The notes: generated by a model not told the origin, from the letters alone. Positions 25,619-34,622 are shown, counted from the stretch's first letter. The stretch: DNA of 64,000 nt from Clostridium vitabionis (GCF_015351765.1 NZ_JADKQA010000002.1:51402-115401); one strand, 5' to 3'. A program made the numbers and translations.

Positions 25619-27354
25619 TGTTGGAGGTAAAATCATTCCCTATAGATCTTTCCCATATCGAAATTGACCGGAACAAGCTCAATGCGTGCCTGTTTACCGG
25701 GCTCTATGAGGAAACCACTGATGTTGGCGGGAAATCCCGCAGGTTCTACACCTATCTGAAACCCGGGCTGAGTTACGCGCGCCCCTGCGTGTTCGTGGTT
25801 CCGGATGATCGACAGGATACCCTTACATATCTGGAGAACAGTTTCTGGATGGATTTTGCGGAGAAAGCGGATGTATTTCTTTTCGTCCTGACCCCGGAAA
25901 ATGGCAGGTGGAATCTGGACGGCTCGGACGCCGAGTATATCAACCGCGTCTATATGCAGGTGCAGTCCCGCCGCTACTATGTAACCATCCAGGATACCAT
26001 GTACGCTGCCGGCATCGGCGCCGGCGCCGTGGTCGCCCAGCAGGCGGCTATGAAGATGACCAGCGAATGGGCAGGTCTTGCCACCTTTGGCGACCTGGGC
26101 GCCGAGGCGATGCGCAATGCGAATGCCGTCCACAATCGCGAGGATACCGGGCGCACGGAGATGGCGATTGTCGGCGCCAAGGCGCCGCTCCCCGTGTGGA
26201 TGTTCTGGAGCGGGAATACGGGGGCAAATGCCGAGGCCTGCGCCTACTGGAAGCGGCAGAATCAGGTGGATCCGGAGCGCTATCAGAATGCCGACGCGGA
26301 TGAAATCTATTTTCCAGCCACCGTTTGGAAAAAGAGCCTGCTGAACGAACAGCCGCTCAGCGAGGTCCGCATCACGAATGGCTTTCACGGGGAGGTGACG
26401 GCAGGAATCTGGGCGCCCGTCTGGAAATTTTTAAAGAGGGCGTTCCGGTACCGCAGCAGGGGAAAGATGCTCCGCCGCCGGAGGGAACCGGGGGACTACG
26501 GCCTCGAAGTTCATTCCCTCTGGCATGACGGGTTTCAGCGTTTCTGGTACGAATATGTGCCCGACAGCGTCAAGGAGAGCAAGGAGCCTGTCCCGCTGGT
26601 CACGGCGCAGCATGCCAGGGGGAGCAGCGCGGAATTCTTCATCTCCCTCTCCGACGTGACCGCCATCGCCGAAGAACGCGGGTTTATCGCGGTATTTCCG
26701 CAAGCCTCCTGCTATCAGCAGAAGCCGGGGGGAATCCCCAATATCCCGCTGTGGAACGGCAGCTGCCAGGGAAAGGATTTTGACGACACCGGCTTTATCC
26801 TGAAGATGATCGCGGATGTCAAGTCCAGGCGCAGCATTGACAGTTCACGGGTCTATGCCCTGGGCCAGTCCAGCGGCGCCATGATGACCTCCGCGCTCGG
26901 CCTTTCGGCTTCCGGGGAGTTCGCCGCGGTGGCATGCAGCTCCGCCCTGATCGACCCGGAGCGCGAGGTGCCGCAGCCGGAAGCTATTGATCCCGCGGTG
27001 CCCTACCTCTTTTTGTTCGGGGAGAACGACTGGCTGGTCGCCGGCAAGGATGGCGGAGAGCTGGAATTTGGCTGCAATCCGGACATCGCCAGATTCGTCC
27101 GGCGGCTGATGGCGCTGTATCATCTGGATCCCAGGCCGATGGAATACTCCAGCGGGGAGATTCACTTTTATGTGTACCGCAACAGCCGGAAGGTGCCTAT
27201 GCTGACGGTCGGCAGGATCGCCGATATGTCCCACGCGATTTATCCCAGGGAAACGTGGCTCATGTATGATGAGTTTATGAGCAGGTTCTCCCGCCGGGAA
27301 GACGGTACGCTGCTGTACATGGGCGAACCCGCCTTATCTGAGAGAGGACATTGA
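25618..27354 (+). CDS. Tandem alpha/beta-hydrolase (PHB depolymerase/LpqC-like esterase), 578 aa
   Basis: Two alpha/beta-hydrolase-like halves. The C-terminal half (about residues 305-578) resembles PHB depolymerase/feruloyl esterase-like proteins. It has a nucleophile elbow GQSSG (S418), the acid in FGENDWLV (about residue 472) and histidine in DMSHAIYP (about 541). The N-terminal half (about 1-290) has a matching elbow position GIGAG (132-136), where the serine is glycine, so it should be inactive. No signal peptide is visible; a cytoplasmic location is likely. It is translationally coupled to the 45-residue protein. A plausible role is removal of acyl or aryl esters from sugar acids before entry into the KDG route, which is inference. 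Confidence 0.75.
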   Translation: MLEVKSFPIDLSHIEIDRNKLNACLFTGLYEETTDVGGKSRRFYTYLKPGLSYARPCVFVVPDDRQDTLTYLENSFWMDFAEKADVFLFVLTPENGRWNLDGSDAEYINRVYMQVQSRRYYVTIQDTMYAAGIGAGAVVAQQAAMKMTSEWAGLATFGDLGAEAMRNANAVHNREDTGRTEMAIVGAKAPLPVWMFWSGNTGANAEACAYWKRQNQVDPERYQNADADEIYFPATVWKKSLLNEQPLSEVRITNGFHGEVTAGIWAPVWKFLKRAFRYRSRGKMLRRRREPGDYGLEVHSLWHDGFQRFWYEYVPDSVKESKEPVPLVTAQHARGSSAEFFISLSDVTAIAEERGFIAVFPQASCYQQKPGGIPNIPLWNGSCQGKDFDDTGFILKMIADVKSRRSIDSSRVYALGQSSGAMMTSALGLSASGEFAAVACSSALIDPEREVPQPEAIDPAVPYLFLFGENDWLVAGKDGGELEFGCNPDIARFVRRLMALYHLDPRPMEYSSGEIHFYVYRNSRKVPMLTVGRIADMSHAIYPRETWLMYDEFMSRFSRREDGTLLYMGEPALSERGH

Positions 27355-27404
27355 GAGATATGCAGTGGAACTTCCGTTGAAGAAGGGATTCATTTTTTAA
27401 AGCC

Positions 27405-27434
27405 CTGACAAGATCACGCAAATTATGGTAAACT
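27405..27434 (+). promoter_or_regulatory. Candidate promoter of the HIT gene
   Basis: CTGACA (27405-27410), 18-base spacer, TAAACT (27429-27434), about 65 bases before the HIT start. Confidence 0.5.
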
Positions 27435-27498
27435 GTTCCCTGTACCGATTGAATTCCGGCACCTCCCGTGCCGGATTATTGCGTATGGAGGCAGAAAA

Positions 27499-27930
27499 AT
27501 GGAAACTGAACACAAAGATTGTTCCTACTGTGCGGAGGGAGAGCTGCTCGCGGCATTTGGCGTAAAGATCTGCGAGCTCCCGATGTCCAAGGTGATCCTG
27601 TTTAAAGAGCAGAGCCATCCGGGGCGCGTGATCGTTGCCTGCAAGCGGCATGTCGATGACATCACAAGCTTAACCCGGGAGGAGCGCGCACAGTACATTG
27701 AGGATATCAATAAGGCCGCGGTCTGCATCCACAAGCTGTTCCATCCGGATAAAATCAATTTCGGCGCCTATGGGGACACCATGCATCACCTCCATGTGCA
27801 CCTCGTTCCCAAGTATAAGGACCAGGCGGAGTGGGGGGATGTCTTTGCGATGAATCCCCATCACGTAGAGCCGTCGGCGGAGGAGCTGGAGGCACTGGTG
27901 GAAAAGTTCCGCAAGGAACTGGAAGCGTGA
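27499..27930 (+). CDS. HIT family protein, 143 aa
   Basis: The histidine-triad motif HLHVHLVP (within MHHLHVHLVPKY) marks a nucleotide hydrolase or transferase of the Hint/Fhit type. An N-terminal CSYC pair may bind zinc, as in many HIT proteins. ATG follows GGAGG at correct spacing. Substrates are usually AMP-linked nucleotides; the specific role is unknown. It lies 19 bases before the ABC-class ATPase gene. Confidence 0.9.
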   Translation: METEHKDCSYCAEGELLAAFGVKICELPMSKVILFKEQSHPGRVIVACKRHVDDITSLTREERAQYIEDINKAAVCIHKLFHPDKINFGAYGDTMHHLHVHLVPKYKDQAEWGDVFAMNPHHVEPSAEELEALVEKFRKELEA

Positions 27931-27949
27931 CGGGCGGCCAGAGGAGATC

Positions 27950-29665
27950 ATGAAAACACAGGAGGAACTGCTCCGCACACTCCGGAGCATTGACCATCGG
28001 GGGTATCCGGCCTACAAATCCCTCACCGGAAGCTATGATTTCGGCCGGTATGTCCTGCATATCGTCCATGTGCAGGGCGATCCCTTCGCCTCGCCGTCGG
28101 AGCTGGAAGTCTCCGTCAGGGCGGAGGATGCGCGCTGGCCGGAGGCGGCCTGCGGAAAATATGAGACCCGCGTCGCCCTGCAGGACATGATTTTAAGAAG
28201 GTTCAGCATAAGGCTTGGCGCCGTGTCCGGAAAGGCCGGCGGATCGGGGAAGAGCGGCACGATGAGCGCCAGCCGTCCGGGGCAGGAGATCCTGGATCGG
28301 AGCGCCTGCCAGCTGGGAAAAACGGGCGGTGTGACGCTGCGCTTTACGGCAGGCTTTCCGGCGGCCGGCAGGACGGTGCTCGCAGGGGAGCTCACGAAAA
28401 TGCTCTTTCATCTCCTTCCGGATGTCGTCCTGGGCTCCGCCTATGCGGGCGCGTGGCAGAAAGAAACGGTCCGGGGCGTTCTTGACCTGGCGGAGGACCA
28501 GGCATTTCTCCGGGGAGAGCTGGAACGGCTGTCGCTGTGCGCGTTTGTTGCGGACGGCGCGGTGCTTCCCCGGGAGAGCGGCATATCCCAAAGGCCGCTT
28601 CAGGGCGCGCTGCCGTTCCGCTCCCCTAAGGAGGATCGGATCACGCTGGAACTTCCCCACCGCGGAAGAATCAGCGGCATGGCGGTCAGGCGGGGCGTCA
28701 CGCTCATCATCGGCGGCGGCTATCATGGGAAATCCACGCTCCTGAAAGCGCTCGAGCGGGGCGTCTACAATCATATCGCGGGGGACGGGAGAGAGTATGT
28801 CGTCACCGATGAAACCGCGGTCAAGGTTCGGGCGGAGGACGGCCGCTGTGTCCACGGCGACGATATTTCCCTGTTCATCAACCGGCTGCCTGACGGCAAG
28901 GATACGACGGCGTTTTTTACGGAAAATGCAAGCGGCAGCACCTCCCAGGCGGCTTCCGTGGTGGAAGCCATGGAGTGCGGGGCGCGGACGTTGCTGATGG
29001 ATGAGGACACCTGCGCGACGAACTTTATGGTGCGGGATGCGCTGATGCAGAAAATCGTCGCGGAAGACCAGGAGCCGATCACGCCATTTTCCGACAGGAT
29101 GCGCGCGCTCTACGGGAAAGCCGGGATCAGCACGATCCTGGTGGCGGGCAGCTCCGGCGCGTTTTTTGCCAAGGCGGACACGGTCATCCAGATGGACCGG
29201 TACGAGCCGAAGGATGTGACCGGAAAGGTCCGGGAGCTTGTCCCATTTAAAGAGGAAAAAACCGGTGCTCCGGGATCCCTGATTCCGGACCAGCGGAGGC
29301 GGTTCCCGCGTCCCGGCAGTGATTTTGACGAGCACCGTGGCCGCGTCAAGCACAAAAACCTGGGCACCGACGGCTTTATGATCGGGCGCGGGGAGACAGA
29401 CCTCAGGCTTGTGGAGCAGCTGGCGGACCGGGAGCAGAGCGAGTGCCTGGCGAGGACATTTTTGCTGATGGCGAAGGGCATGATGGACGGGAAAAAGAAT
29501 GTCGCCGCGCTTGCCCATGGCTATGAGCAGAAGTTTCGGACCGAGGGGTTCGGGATGTATGCCGAAAATGGCCATGTCGCCGGGAATCTGGCGAAGCCGC
29601 GGAAGGAAGAGCTCGCGGCAGCGATCAGCCGGTGCCGGGGACTGATCTGGCGCGAGCTGCGGTGA
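27950..29665 (+). CDS. ABC-class ATPase (COG3044/PF09818 type), 571 aa
   Basis: Walker A GGGYHGKST (residues about 255-263). Downstream are DISLFINRLPDGKDTTAFFT with NASGSTSQAASVVEA as the signature-like loop, and TLLMDEDTCATNFMVRD as Walker B. Then comes ILVAGSSGAFFAKADTVIQM, the switch region. This matches the predicted soluble ABC-class ATPase family of unknown function (usual length ~560). A GGSGKSG-like run near 100 is a linker, not a second P-loop. Start at 27950 with GAGGAG upstream. Its function is not established, and its place in a sugar-acid operon may be incidental. Confidence 0.8.
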   Translation: MKTQEELLRTLRSIDHRGYPAYKSLTGSYDFGRYVLHIVHVQGDPFASPSELEVSVRAEDARWPEAACGKYETRVALQDMILRRFSIRLGAVSGKAGGSGKSGTMSASRPGQEILDRSACQLGKTGGVTLRFTAGFPAAGRTVLAGELTKMLFHLLPDVVLGSAYAGAWQKETVRGVLDLAEDQAFLRGELERLSLCAFVADGAVLPRESGISQRPLQGALPFRSPKEDRITLELPHRGRISGMAVRRGVTLIIGGGYHGKSTLLKALERGVYNHIAGDGREYVVTDETAVKVRAEDGRCVHGDDISLFINRLPDGKDTTAFFTENASGSTSQAASVVEAMECGARTLLMDEDTCATNFMVRDALMQKIVAEDQEPITPFSDRMRALYGKAGISTILVAGSSGAFFAKADTVIQMDRYEPKDVTGKVRELVPFKEEKTGAPGSLIPDQRRRFPRPGSDFDEHRGRVKHKNLGTDGFMIGRGETDLRLVEQLADREQSECLARTFLLMAKGMMDGKKNVAALAHGYEQKFRTEGFGMYAENGHVAGNLAKPRKEELAAAISRCRGLIWRELR

Positions 29666-29690
29666 ATGCGTTACTGGAGGTATCTGAACA

Positions 29691-30722
29691 ATGAATGACA
29701 AGCGGGAATTTGATCTTCTGACCTTCGGAGAGGTCATGCTGCGCCTTTCGCCGCAGGGATATGAGCGAATGTCCAACTGCCAGGTTTTCGACAAGCGGGC
29801 AGGCGGATCCGAGTTTAATGTTGCGGCGGGCAGCTGCCTTCTGGGGATCCGGACGGGGGTCATCACCAAGATTCCGGACAATGATCTCGGCAAATACATC
29901 AAGAACGAGATCCGTTTCGAGGGAGTTTCGGATGATTATCTGATTTATGATAAGACCTCGGACGCCAGGCTTGGCGTTTACTACTATGAGGCGGGCGCCG
30001 CGCCGAGAAGGCCGACGATCGTCTACGACCGGAGAAATTCCTCCTTTACCACCATTTCCCTGGAGGAAATCCCGGAAGATGTCTATGCCAGCACAAGGAT
30101 GTTCCACACGAGCGGGATTACCCTGGCGCTCTGCAAGAACACCAGGCGGGTTGCGACGGAGATGATCCGCCGGTTCAAGGAAGCCGGCGCACAGATCTCC
30201 TTCGACTGCAATTATCGTGCCAATCTCTGGAGCGAGGAAGAGGCGAGGGAGGCAATTTACGCGATTCTTCCCTATGTGGATATCCTCTTTGTCTCGGAGG
30301 AGACAAGCCACCGCATGATGCAGCGGGGAGATGGGGATCTGCGGGAGATCATGAAGGGATACACGGAGGATTTCCCGAATATCCGGTATGTCTGCACGAC
30401 AGAGCGGACAGTGATCAGCCCGAAGAAGCACGATTTCACCTCGATGATCTACAGCAAGGCGTCGGACAGCTTCTATACCGAGAAGCCGTACAAGGACATC
30501 GATGTCGTTGACCGGATCGGCTCCGGCGACGCGTACTGCGCAGGCGTCCTGTACGGCCTGCTCCGCTACGGCGACGCCCGGAAGGCGCTGGAATACGGCG
30601 ATGCCACCTCGAGCACGAAGAATACGGTGCCCGGCGACCTCCCGTCCAGCGACCTGGAGGAGATTGACCGGATTATCCGTAATCATAAGGCGACCGGCCA
30701 TGTCGAGGAACTGAACCGGTAA
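29691..30722 (+). CDS. kdgK: PfkB-family 2-dehydro-3-deoxygluconokinase, 343 aa
   Basis: Ribokinase/PfkB fold. The opening FDLLTFGEVMLRLSPQG, the AGGSEFNVAAGSCLLG substrate motif and the C-terminal VDRIGSGDAYCAGVLYGLL, with the catalytic aspartate in GSGDA. It phosphorylates KDG to KDPG in ATP-dependent fashion. It is 26 bases downstream of the ATPase gene. A second, only moderately similar kinase is at 32362-33459, so the two may act on different 3-deoxy-2-keto acids or be differently regulated. Confidence 0.85.
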   Translation: MNDKREFDLLTFGEVMLRLSPQGYERMSNCQVFDKRAGGSEFNVAAGSCLLGIRTGVITKIPDNDLGKYIKNEIRFEGVSDDYLIYDKTSDARLGVYYYEAGAAPRRPTIVYDRRNSSFTTISLEEIPEDVYASTRMFHTSGITLALCKNTRRVATEMIRRFKEAGAQISFDCNYRANLWSEEEAREAIYAILPYVDILFVSEETSHRMMQRGDGDLREIMKGYTEDFPNIRYVCTTERTVISPKKHDFTSMIYSKASDSFYTEKPYKDIDVVDRIGSGDAYCAGVLYGLLRYGDARKALEYGDATSSTKNTVPGDLPSSDLEEIDRIIRNHKATGHVEELNR

Positions 30723-30853
30723 TCCGGCTGATCCGCGGGGATGAAATGGCGTCCCTGCGCGCGGAAATGGATTTGTTGTTTTTTGCGTCGGGATATTTGG
30801 CGGCCGGTTCCGGATGGGACCGGGTCGCTTTGCAGAGAGGAAAGGAGAAAACT

Positions 30854-31492
30854 ATGAGAATTGCCCTGATCAATGAGAATTCCCAGGCGGCCAAGAACGG
30901 AGTCATCTACAAGGCCCTGAAGAAGGTGGCCGATGAGAAAGGGTTTGAGGTTGTCAATTACGGGATGTATACCGCCGAGGACAAGGCGCAGCTGACCTAT
31001 GTACAGAACGGGATTCTGGCGGCGACCCTGCTCAATTCCGGGGCAGCAGACTTCGTTGTGACCGGCTGCGGAACCGGAGAGGGCGCCATGCTGGCGCTCA
31101 ACAGCTTCCCGGGCGTCATCTGCGGGCACATCGAGACACCGCTGGATGCATTTACCTTTGCCCAGATCAATGACGGCAATGCCGTCGCGCTTCCGTTCGC
31201 GCTCGGCTTCGGCTGGGGCGGAGACCTCAACCTGGAATACATCTTCGAGAAGCTCTGGAGCAAGCCGTTCGGCGGCGGATATCCGCCGGAAAGGCAGGAG
31301 CCGGAGCAGAGGAACAAGAAGATCCTGGACGGCGTCCGCGCCGCGGGATTTAAGCCGCTGCCGGAAATCCTGCGTTCTCTGGACAGGGATCTCGTGAAGG
31401 GCGCTTTTGCCGGCGAACATTTTGAGGAATATTTTAACCGCGACTGCAGGGACGAATCCTACAAGGCGCTGGTGAAGGAGCTCACGGCGTAA
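30854..31492 (+). CDS. RpiB/LacA/LacB family sugar-phosphate isomerase, 212 aa
   Basis: The RpiB fold with MRIALINENSQAAKNG at the start, YTAEDKAQLTYVQNG, and the active-site loop VVTGCGTGEGAML with C72 as the likely catalytic base. It is longer at the C-terminus than RpiB (~150), as in the group found beside KDG genes. It may interconvert keto and aldo forms of a uronate or deoxy-hexulosonate, analogous to KduI, but that is inference. ATG 30854 has AAGGAG upstream; the longer frame to 30746 has no site. Ends 38 bases before a strong terminator. Confidence 0.8.
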   Translation: MRIALINENSQAAKNGVIYKALKKVADEKGFEVVNYGMYTAEDKAQLTYVQNGILAATLLNSGAADFVVTGCGTGEGAMLALNSFPGVICGHIETPLDAFTFAQINDGNAVALPFALGFGWGGDLNLEYIFEKLWSKPFGGGYPPERQEPEQRNKKILDGVRAAGFKPLPEILRSLDRDLVKGAFAGEHFEEYFNRDCRDESYKALVKELTA

Positions 31493-31530
31493 GAGAGGGC
31501 GGCCGGGGAATGTCCGGTTCCTGATCAGAA

Positions 31531-31580
31531 AAGAAAAAGGAGCTTCCGCACGGAATACCATGCGGAAGCTCCTTTTTCTT
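31531..31580. terminator. Bidirectional terminator between isomerase and eda
   Basis: A perfect 20-bp stem, AAGAAAAAGGAGCTTCCGCA (31531-31550) with its complement at 31561-31580, over a 10-base loop, with T-runs in both directions. Separates convergent operons. Confidence 0.95.
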
Positions 31581-31594
31581 TTCAGCGGATAAGC

Positions 31595-32260
31595 TTAAGC
31601 CTGCTCAGCGTGGATCTTCTCCACGATCTCGTGAGCTTCCTTAACCTTAGCCTCGATCTCATCGAACTTGCCGGCGTCAATGAGGGCACCTTTAACCATC
31701 CAGGAACCGCCTGCGCAGAAGATCTTGGGATCCTTCAGGTACTCAACAACGTTCTCCGCGTTGATTCCGCCGGTCGGCATGAACTTCAGGTTAACCAGGG
31801 CAGCGCCGATGGCCTTGATCTTCTTGAGGCCGCCGTTGAGCTCAGCCGGGAAGAACTTGACATGGTCAAGACCCTGGCGGATGCAGCCCATCATCTCAGA
31901 AGCGGTAGCGGTGCCCGGGCATACGCAGATGTCCTTCTTCAGGCAGTAGTCGACGATCTCCGGATCATAGCCGCAGGAAACGATGAACTTCGCGCCGGCA
32001 TTGACCGCGCGGTCAACCTGGTCCTTGGTCAGGACAGTGCCTGCGCCGACGAGCATATCCGGATACTTCTCCGCCATGATGCGGATGGACTCCTCAGCGG
32101 CATCGGTGCGGAACGTAACCTCAGCAGCCGGAAGGCCGCCCTTCATCAGCGCGTCAGCCAGCGGAGCCGCGTTCTTCGCGTCGTTGAGAACAACAACCGG
32201 GATAATGCCGATTTCGTGAAATTTGTCCAGAACAGCCTGAACCTTCGGTGAATTTGCCAT
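31595..32260 (-). CDS. eda: KDPG/KHG aldolase, 221 aa
   Basis: A class I aldolase of the Entner-Doudoroff family. E47 in AAEVTFRT is the general base and K135 in DHVKFFPAELNGG forms the Schiff base. It cleaves KDPG to pyruvate and glyceraldehyde 3-phosphate, completing the altronate-KDG-KDPG route. Start at 32260 (MANSPKV) with AAGGAGAAG upstream; the longer frame to 32305 is not supported. It lies 101 bases after the second kinase gene on the same strand, so both probably share the IclR-controlled promoter at 33572-33599. Confidence 0.92.
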   Translation of the reverse strand: MANSPKVQAVLDKFHEIGIIPVVVLNDAKNAAPLADALMKGGLPAAEVTFRTDAAEESIRIMAEKYPDMLVGAGTVLTKDQVDRAVNAGAKFIVSCGYDPEIVDYCLKKDICVCPGTATASEMMGCIRQGLDHVKFFPAELNGGLKKIKAIGAALVNLKFMPTGGINAENVVEYLKDPKIFCAGGSWMVKGALIDAGKFDEIEAKVKEAHEIVEKIHAEQA

Positions 32261-32361
32261 TTTCTTCTCCTTTATCCGGCCTGCCGGGACAAACCGGCAG
32301 GCCATTGCCCATTCGGGAACTGAAATTTTATTGCCAGATCAGAACAGCTGCCGGCCGGCGA

Positions 32362-33459
32362 TCAGCGCTTAACTCTTGCGCCAGCGCCGCCCATCAGGCC
32401 TTCTACCTCGTCCAGGGAAGCCATGGAGGTATCGCCCGGGGTGGTCATCGCCAGAGCGCCGTGTGCGGCACCATAGTTGACTGCCTTCTCCGGATCCTGA
32501 TAGGTCATGAGGCCATAGACAAGGCCGGAAGCGAAGGAATCGCCGCCGCCGACACGATCCATGATCTCGAGGCCGTTGTACTCCTTGGACTGGTAAATCT
32601 GGCCGTCAGCCCAGCAGATGGCCTTCCAGTCATTGACGGTTGCCGTCTTCACGGTGCGCAGCGTGGTCGCGATCGCCTTGAAGTTCGGATAAACCTCAGC
32701 GGCATGGTCGATCATCTTCTTGTAGCCGTCGATGTTGAGCTTCTTCAGGCTGGCATCCTGGCCCTCGATCTTCAGGCCGAGGCAGGCGGTGAAGTCTTCC
32801 TCGTTGCCGATCATGACATCGACGTACTTCGCGATCTCCTTGTTGACTTCCTGGCACTTCTCCAGGCCGCCGATTGCGGACCACATGGACGGACGGTAGT
32901 TCAGGTCGTAGGAAACGATCGTGCCGTACTTCTTCGCGGTCTTGATCGCGTCGATGACGGTCTGGCAGGACTGCTCGGAGAGGGCAGCATAGATGCCGCC
33001 GGTGTGCAGCCAGCGAACGCCGAGCTCGCCGAAGATGTGCTCGAAGTTCAGCTCCTCGGGCGTTGCCTGGGAAATGGCCGTGTTAAATCTGTCGGAGCAG
33101 CCGACAGCGCCGCGGACACCGAAGCCTCTCTCGGTGAAGTTGATTCCGTTGCGGCAGATGCGGCCGATACCGTCGGTCTTCTTCCAGTAGATCAGGGCGG
33201 TATCCACACCGCCCTGCTCGATGAAGTCTTTCATCAGCTTGCCGACTTCGTTGTCCGCGAAGGCGGTGATGACAGCGGTGTTCAGGCCGAAGCACTTGTG
33301 CAGGCCGCGGATAACATTATACTCGCCGCCGCCTTCCCAGGCGCGGAAGCTTCTCGCGGTCTTGATGCGGCCTTCGCCCGGATCAAGACGCAGCATTACC
33401 TCGCCGAGAGATACGGCATCATACTTGCAGTCCTTGCGGTCTCTTAACTTTAAATCCAT
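32362..33459 (-). CDS. kdgK: PfkB-family KDG kinase (second paralogue), 365 aa
   Basis: PfkB fold with YDAVSLGEVMLRLDPGEG, WEGGGEYNVIRGLHKCFGL and the catalytic loop MDRVGGGDSFASGLVYGLM. Length is slightly above the family norm (310-345). The start at 33459 (MDLKLRD) is preferred because GGAGG lies inside the further upstream ATG GAG GAT (33474), making that ATG part of the ribosome binding site. The gene is first in an operon with eda and divergent from the IclR regulator. Confidence 0.88.
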   Translation of the reverse strand: MDLKLRDRKDCKYDAVSLGEVMLRLDPGEGRIKTARSFRAWEGGGEYNVIRGLHKCFGLNTAVITAFADNEVGKLMKDFIEQGGVDTALIYWKKTDGIGRICRNGINFTERGFGVRGAVGCSDRFNTAISQATPEELNFEHIFGELGVRWLHTGGIYAALSEQSCQTVIDAIKTAKKYGTIVSYDLNYRPSMWSAIGGLEKCQEVNKEIAKYVDVMIGNEEDFTACLGLKIEGQDASLKKLNIDGYKKMIDHAAEVYPNFKAIATTLRTVKTATVNDWKAICWADGQIYQSKEYNGLEIMDRVGGGDSFASGLVYGLMTYQDPEKAVNYGAAHGALAMTTPGDTSMASLDEVEGLMGGAGARVKR

Positions 33460-33526
33460 CTGTTTATCCTCCATGTGGGATGAGAAACTTGCTCCTTTTG
33501 CGGAGCGCCAACCGTTTGCTTGAAAG

Positions 33527-33541
33527 TTTCATAATGCGAAA
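33527..33541. promoter_or_regulatory. IclR-type operator in the kdgK-eda leader
   Basis: TTTCATAATGCGAAA, an inverted-repeat 15-mer lying about 25 bases downstream of the kdgK transcription start. It matches 12 of 15 bases of the site at 33704-33718. Probably bound by the adjacent IclR protein. Confidence 0.6.
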
Positions 33542-33571
33542 TAAGATTTCACATTGCGGTCTCTAAGTCCT

Positions 33572-33599
33572 ATTATAGGTTTGACAGGGTCCTTGTCAA
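33572..33599 (-). promoter_or_regulatory. Promoter of kdgK-eda operon
   Basis: On the minus strand TTGACA (33599-33594), 16-base spacer and TATAAT (33577-33572), both perfect consensus hexamers. Leader of about 105 bases to the start at 33459. Confidence 0.85.
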
Positions 33600-33673
33600 G
33601 CGCAAGATCGGAAAAACTTGGAAAATCCCTTGAAATTCCGCAATGATTTCCGTCATGCGGAGGACTTCCCTAC

Positions 33674-33702
33674 TTGAAAGTTGTTCCGCGATACGATATG
33701 AT
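33674..33702 (+). promoter_or_regulatory. Promoter of the iclR-type gene
   Basis: TTGAAA (33674-33679), 17-base spacer, TATGAT (33697-33702). Confidence 0.75.
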
Positions 33703-33703
33703 A

Positions 33704-33718
33704 TTTCATATAGTGAAA
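33704..33718. promoter_or_regulatory. IclR-type operator at the iclR promoter
   Basis: TTTCATATAGTGAAA starts one base after the -10 box, so a bound repressor would block the promoter. Same arrangement and similar sequence as the site at 33527-33541. Confidence 0.65.
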
Positions 33719-33813
33719 CAATAATCAGGAAAATCCCGCTGTCTGGCGGCAGGATTTCCCTGGGGGATATCAAAGGGGAAAATGCCGCCGTGCGGCAGCA
33801 CCGGGGAGCAATC

Positions 33814-34581
33814 ATGGCAGAAGACAAGAATCCGATTCAGGTAGCAGGCAGACTGTTCAGCGCGCTGGAGTACCTTGCCGATCACGGGCAGACCGGGCTG
33901 ACGGAACTTGCCGCGAATATTCAGCTGAACAAGAGTACGGCTCACCGGGTGGTGGCTTCTCTGGAATATATGGGATATGTACGGCAGAATCCGGAGAACG
34001 GCAAATATGAGCCGACCTTCAAGCTCGCTGATCTGGCGAACCGGATTATGGAGCGCGTGGATATTATCCAGACGATCCGCCCGCATCTGCAGAAGCTGAT
34101 GGAGATGTGCGGGGAGACAGTGCACCTGGTCAAGCGCGAGGGCGCGGAAGTCGTCTACATTGACAAGGTCGAATCTTACGGGAACAATGTGCGCATGGTT
34201 TCCTACGTGGGCAAGCGCATGCCGTTCTACCGCTCGGCGGTCGGCAAGGCGCTGGCAGCCAACATGACTGAGGAGGAGGTGCGCGCCCTCTGGGACCGCT
34301 CCGCCATCGAGCGGACCACGCCCTACACCATCACCAATTATGAGGATTTTCTGGAGGCGCTGGACGATGTCCGCCACAAGGGATATGCCCTGGACAATGA
34401 GGAAAATGAGCAGGGCGTGCGCTGCATCGCTGTCGCGCTTGACATCTCCGGGGACAACAAGACCTATGCCTTCAGCATTTCCGTCCCCGTCTCCCGCATG
34501 GACAATGACCGGATCAAGAAATTTTCCGGGTATCTCAACGAGGTGAGGGAGGAGATCGATACCGAGCTGTCCAGGGGGTGA
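33814..34581 (+). CDS. IclR-family transcriptional regulator (KdgR-like), 255 aa
   Basis: The N-terminal winged helix-turn-helix: QVAGRLFSALEYLADHGQ, LTELAANIQLNKSTAHRVV and ASLEYMGYVRQ. The C-terminal IclR effector domain includes VYIDKVESYGNNVRM, PFYRSAVGKALAANM and YALDNEENEQGVRCIAVAL. The start at 33814 has GGGGAGCA upstream; the longer frame to 33643 would span its own promoter and operator. Divergent from kdgK-eda, which points to a KdgR-type repressor that senses KDG or a related acid. Likely autoregulated. Confidence 0.9.
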   Translation: MAEDKNPIQVAGRLFSALEYLADHGQTGLTELAANIQLNKSTAHRVVASLEYMGYVRQNPENGKYEPTFKLADLANRIMERVDIIQTIRPHLQKLMEMCGETVHLVKREGAEVVYIDKVESYGNNVRMVSYVGKRMPFYRSAVGKALAANMTEEEVRALWDRSAIERTTPYTITNYEDFLEALDDVRHKGYALDNEENEQGVRCIAVALDISGDNKTYAFSISVPVSRMDNDRIKKFSGYLNEVREEIDTELSRG

Positions 34582-34622
34582 ATAAGTGAATTTCTAAGAC
34601 AGGAGTCACGGAAGGATTGGCC

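Noticed and set aside
28220-28270. Second P-loop in the ABC-class ATPase (GKAGGSGKSG)
   Set aside because: It lies in a glycine/serine-rich linker without the following Walker structure; the real P-loop is GGGYHGKST at residue 255.
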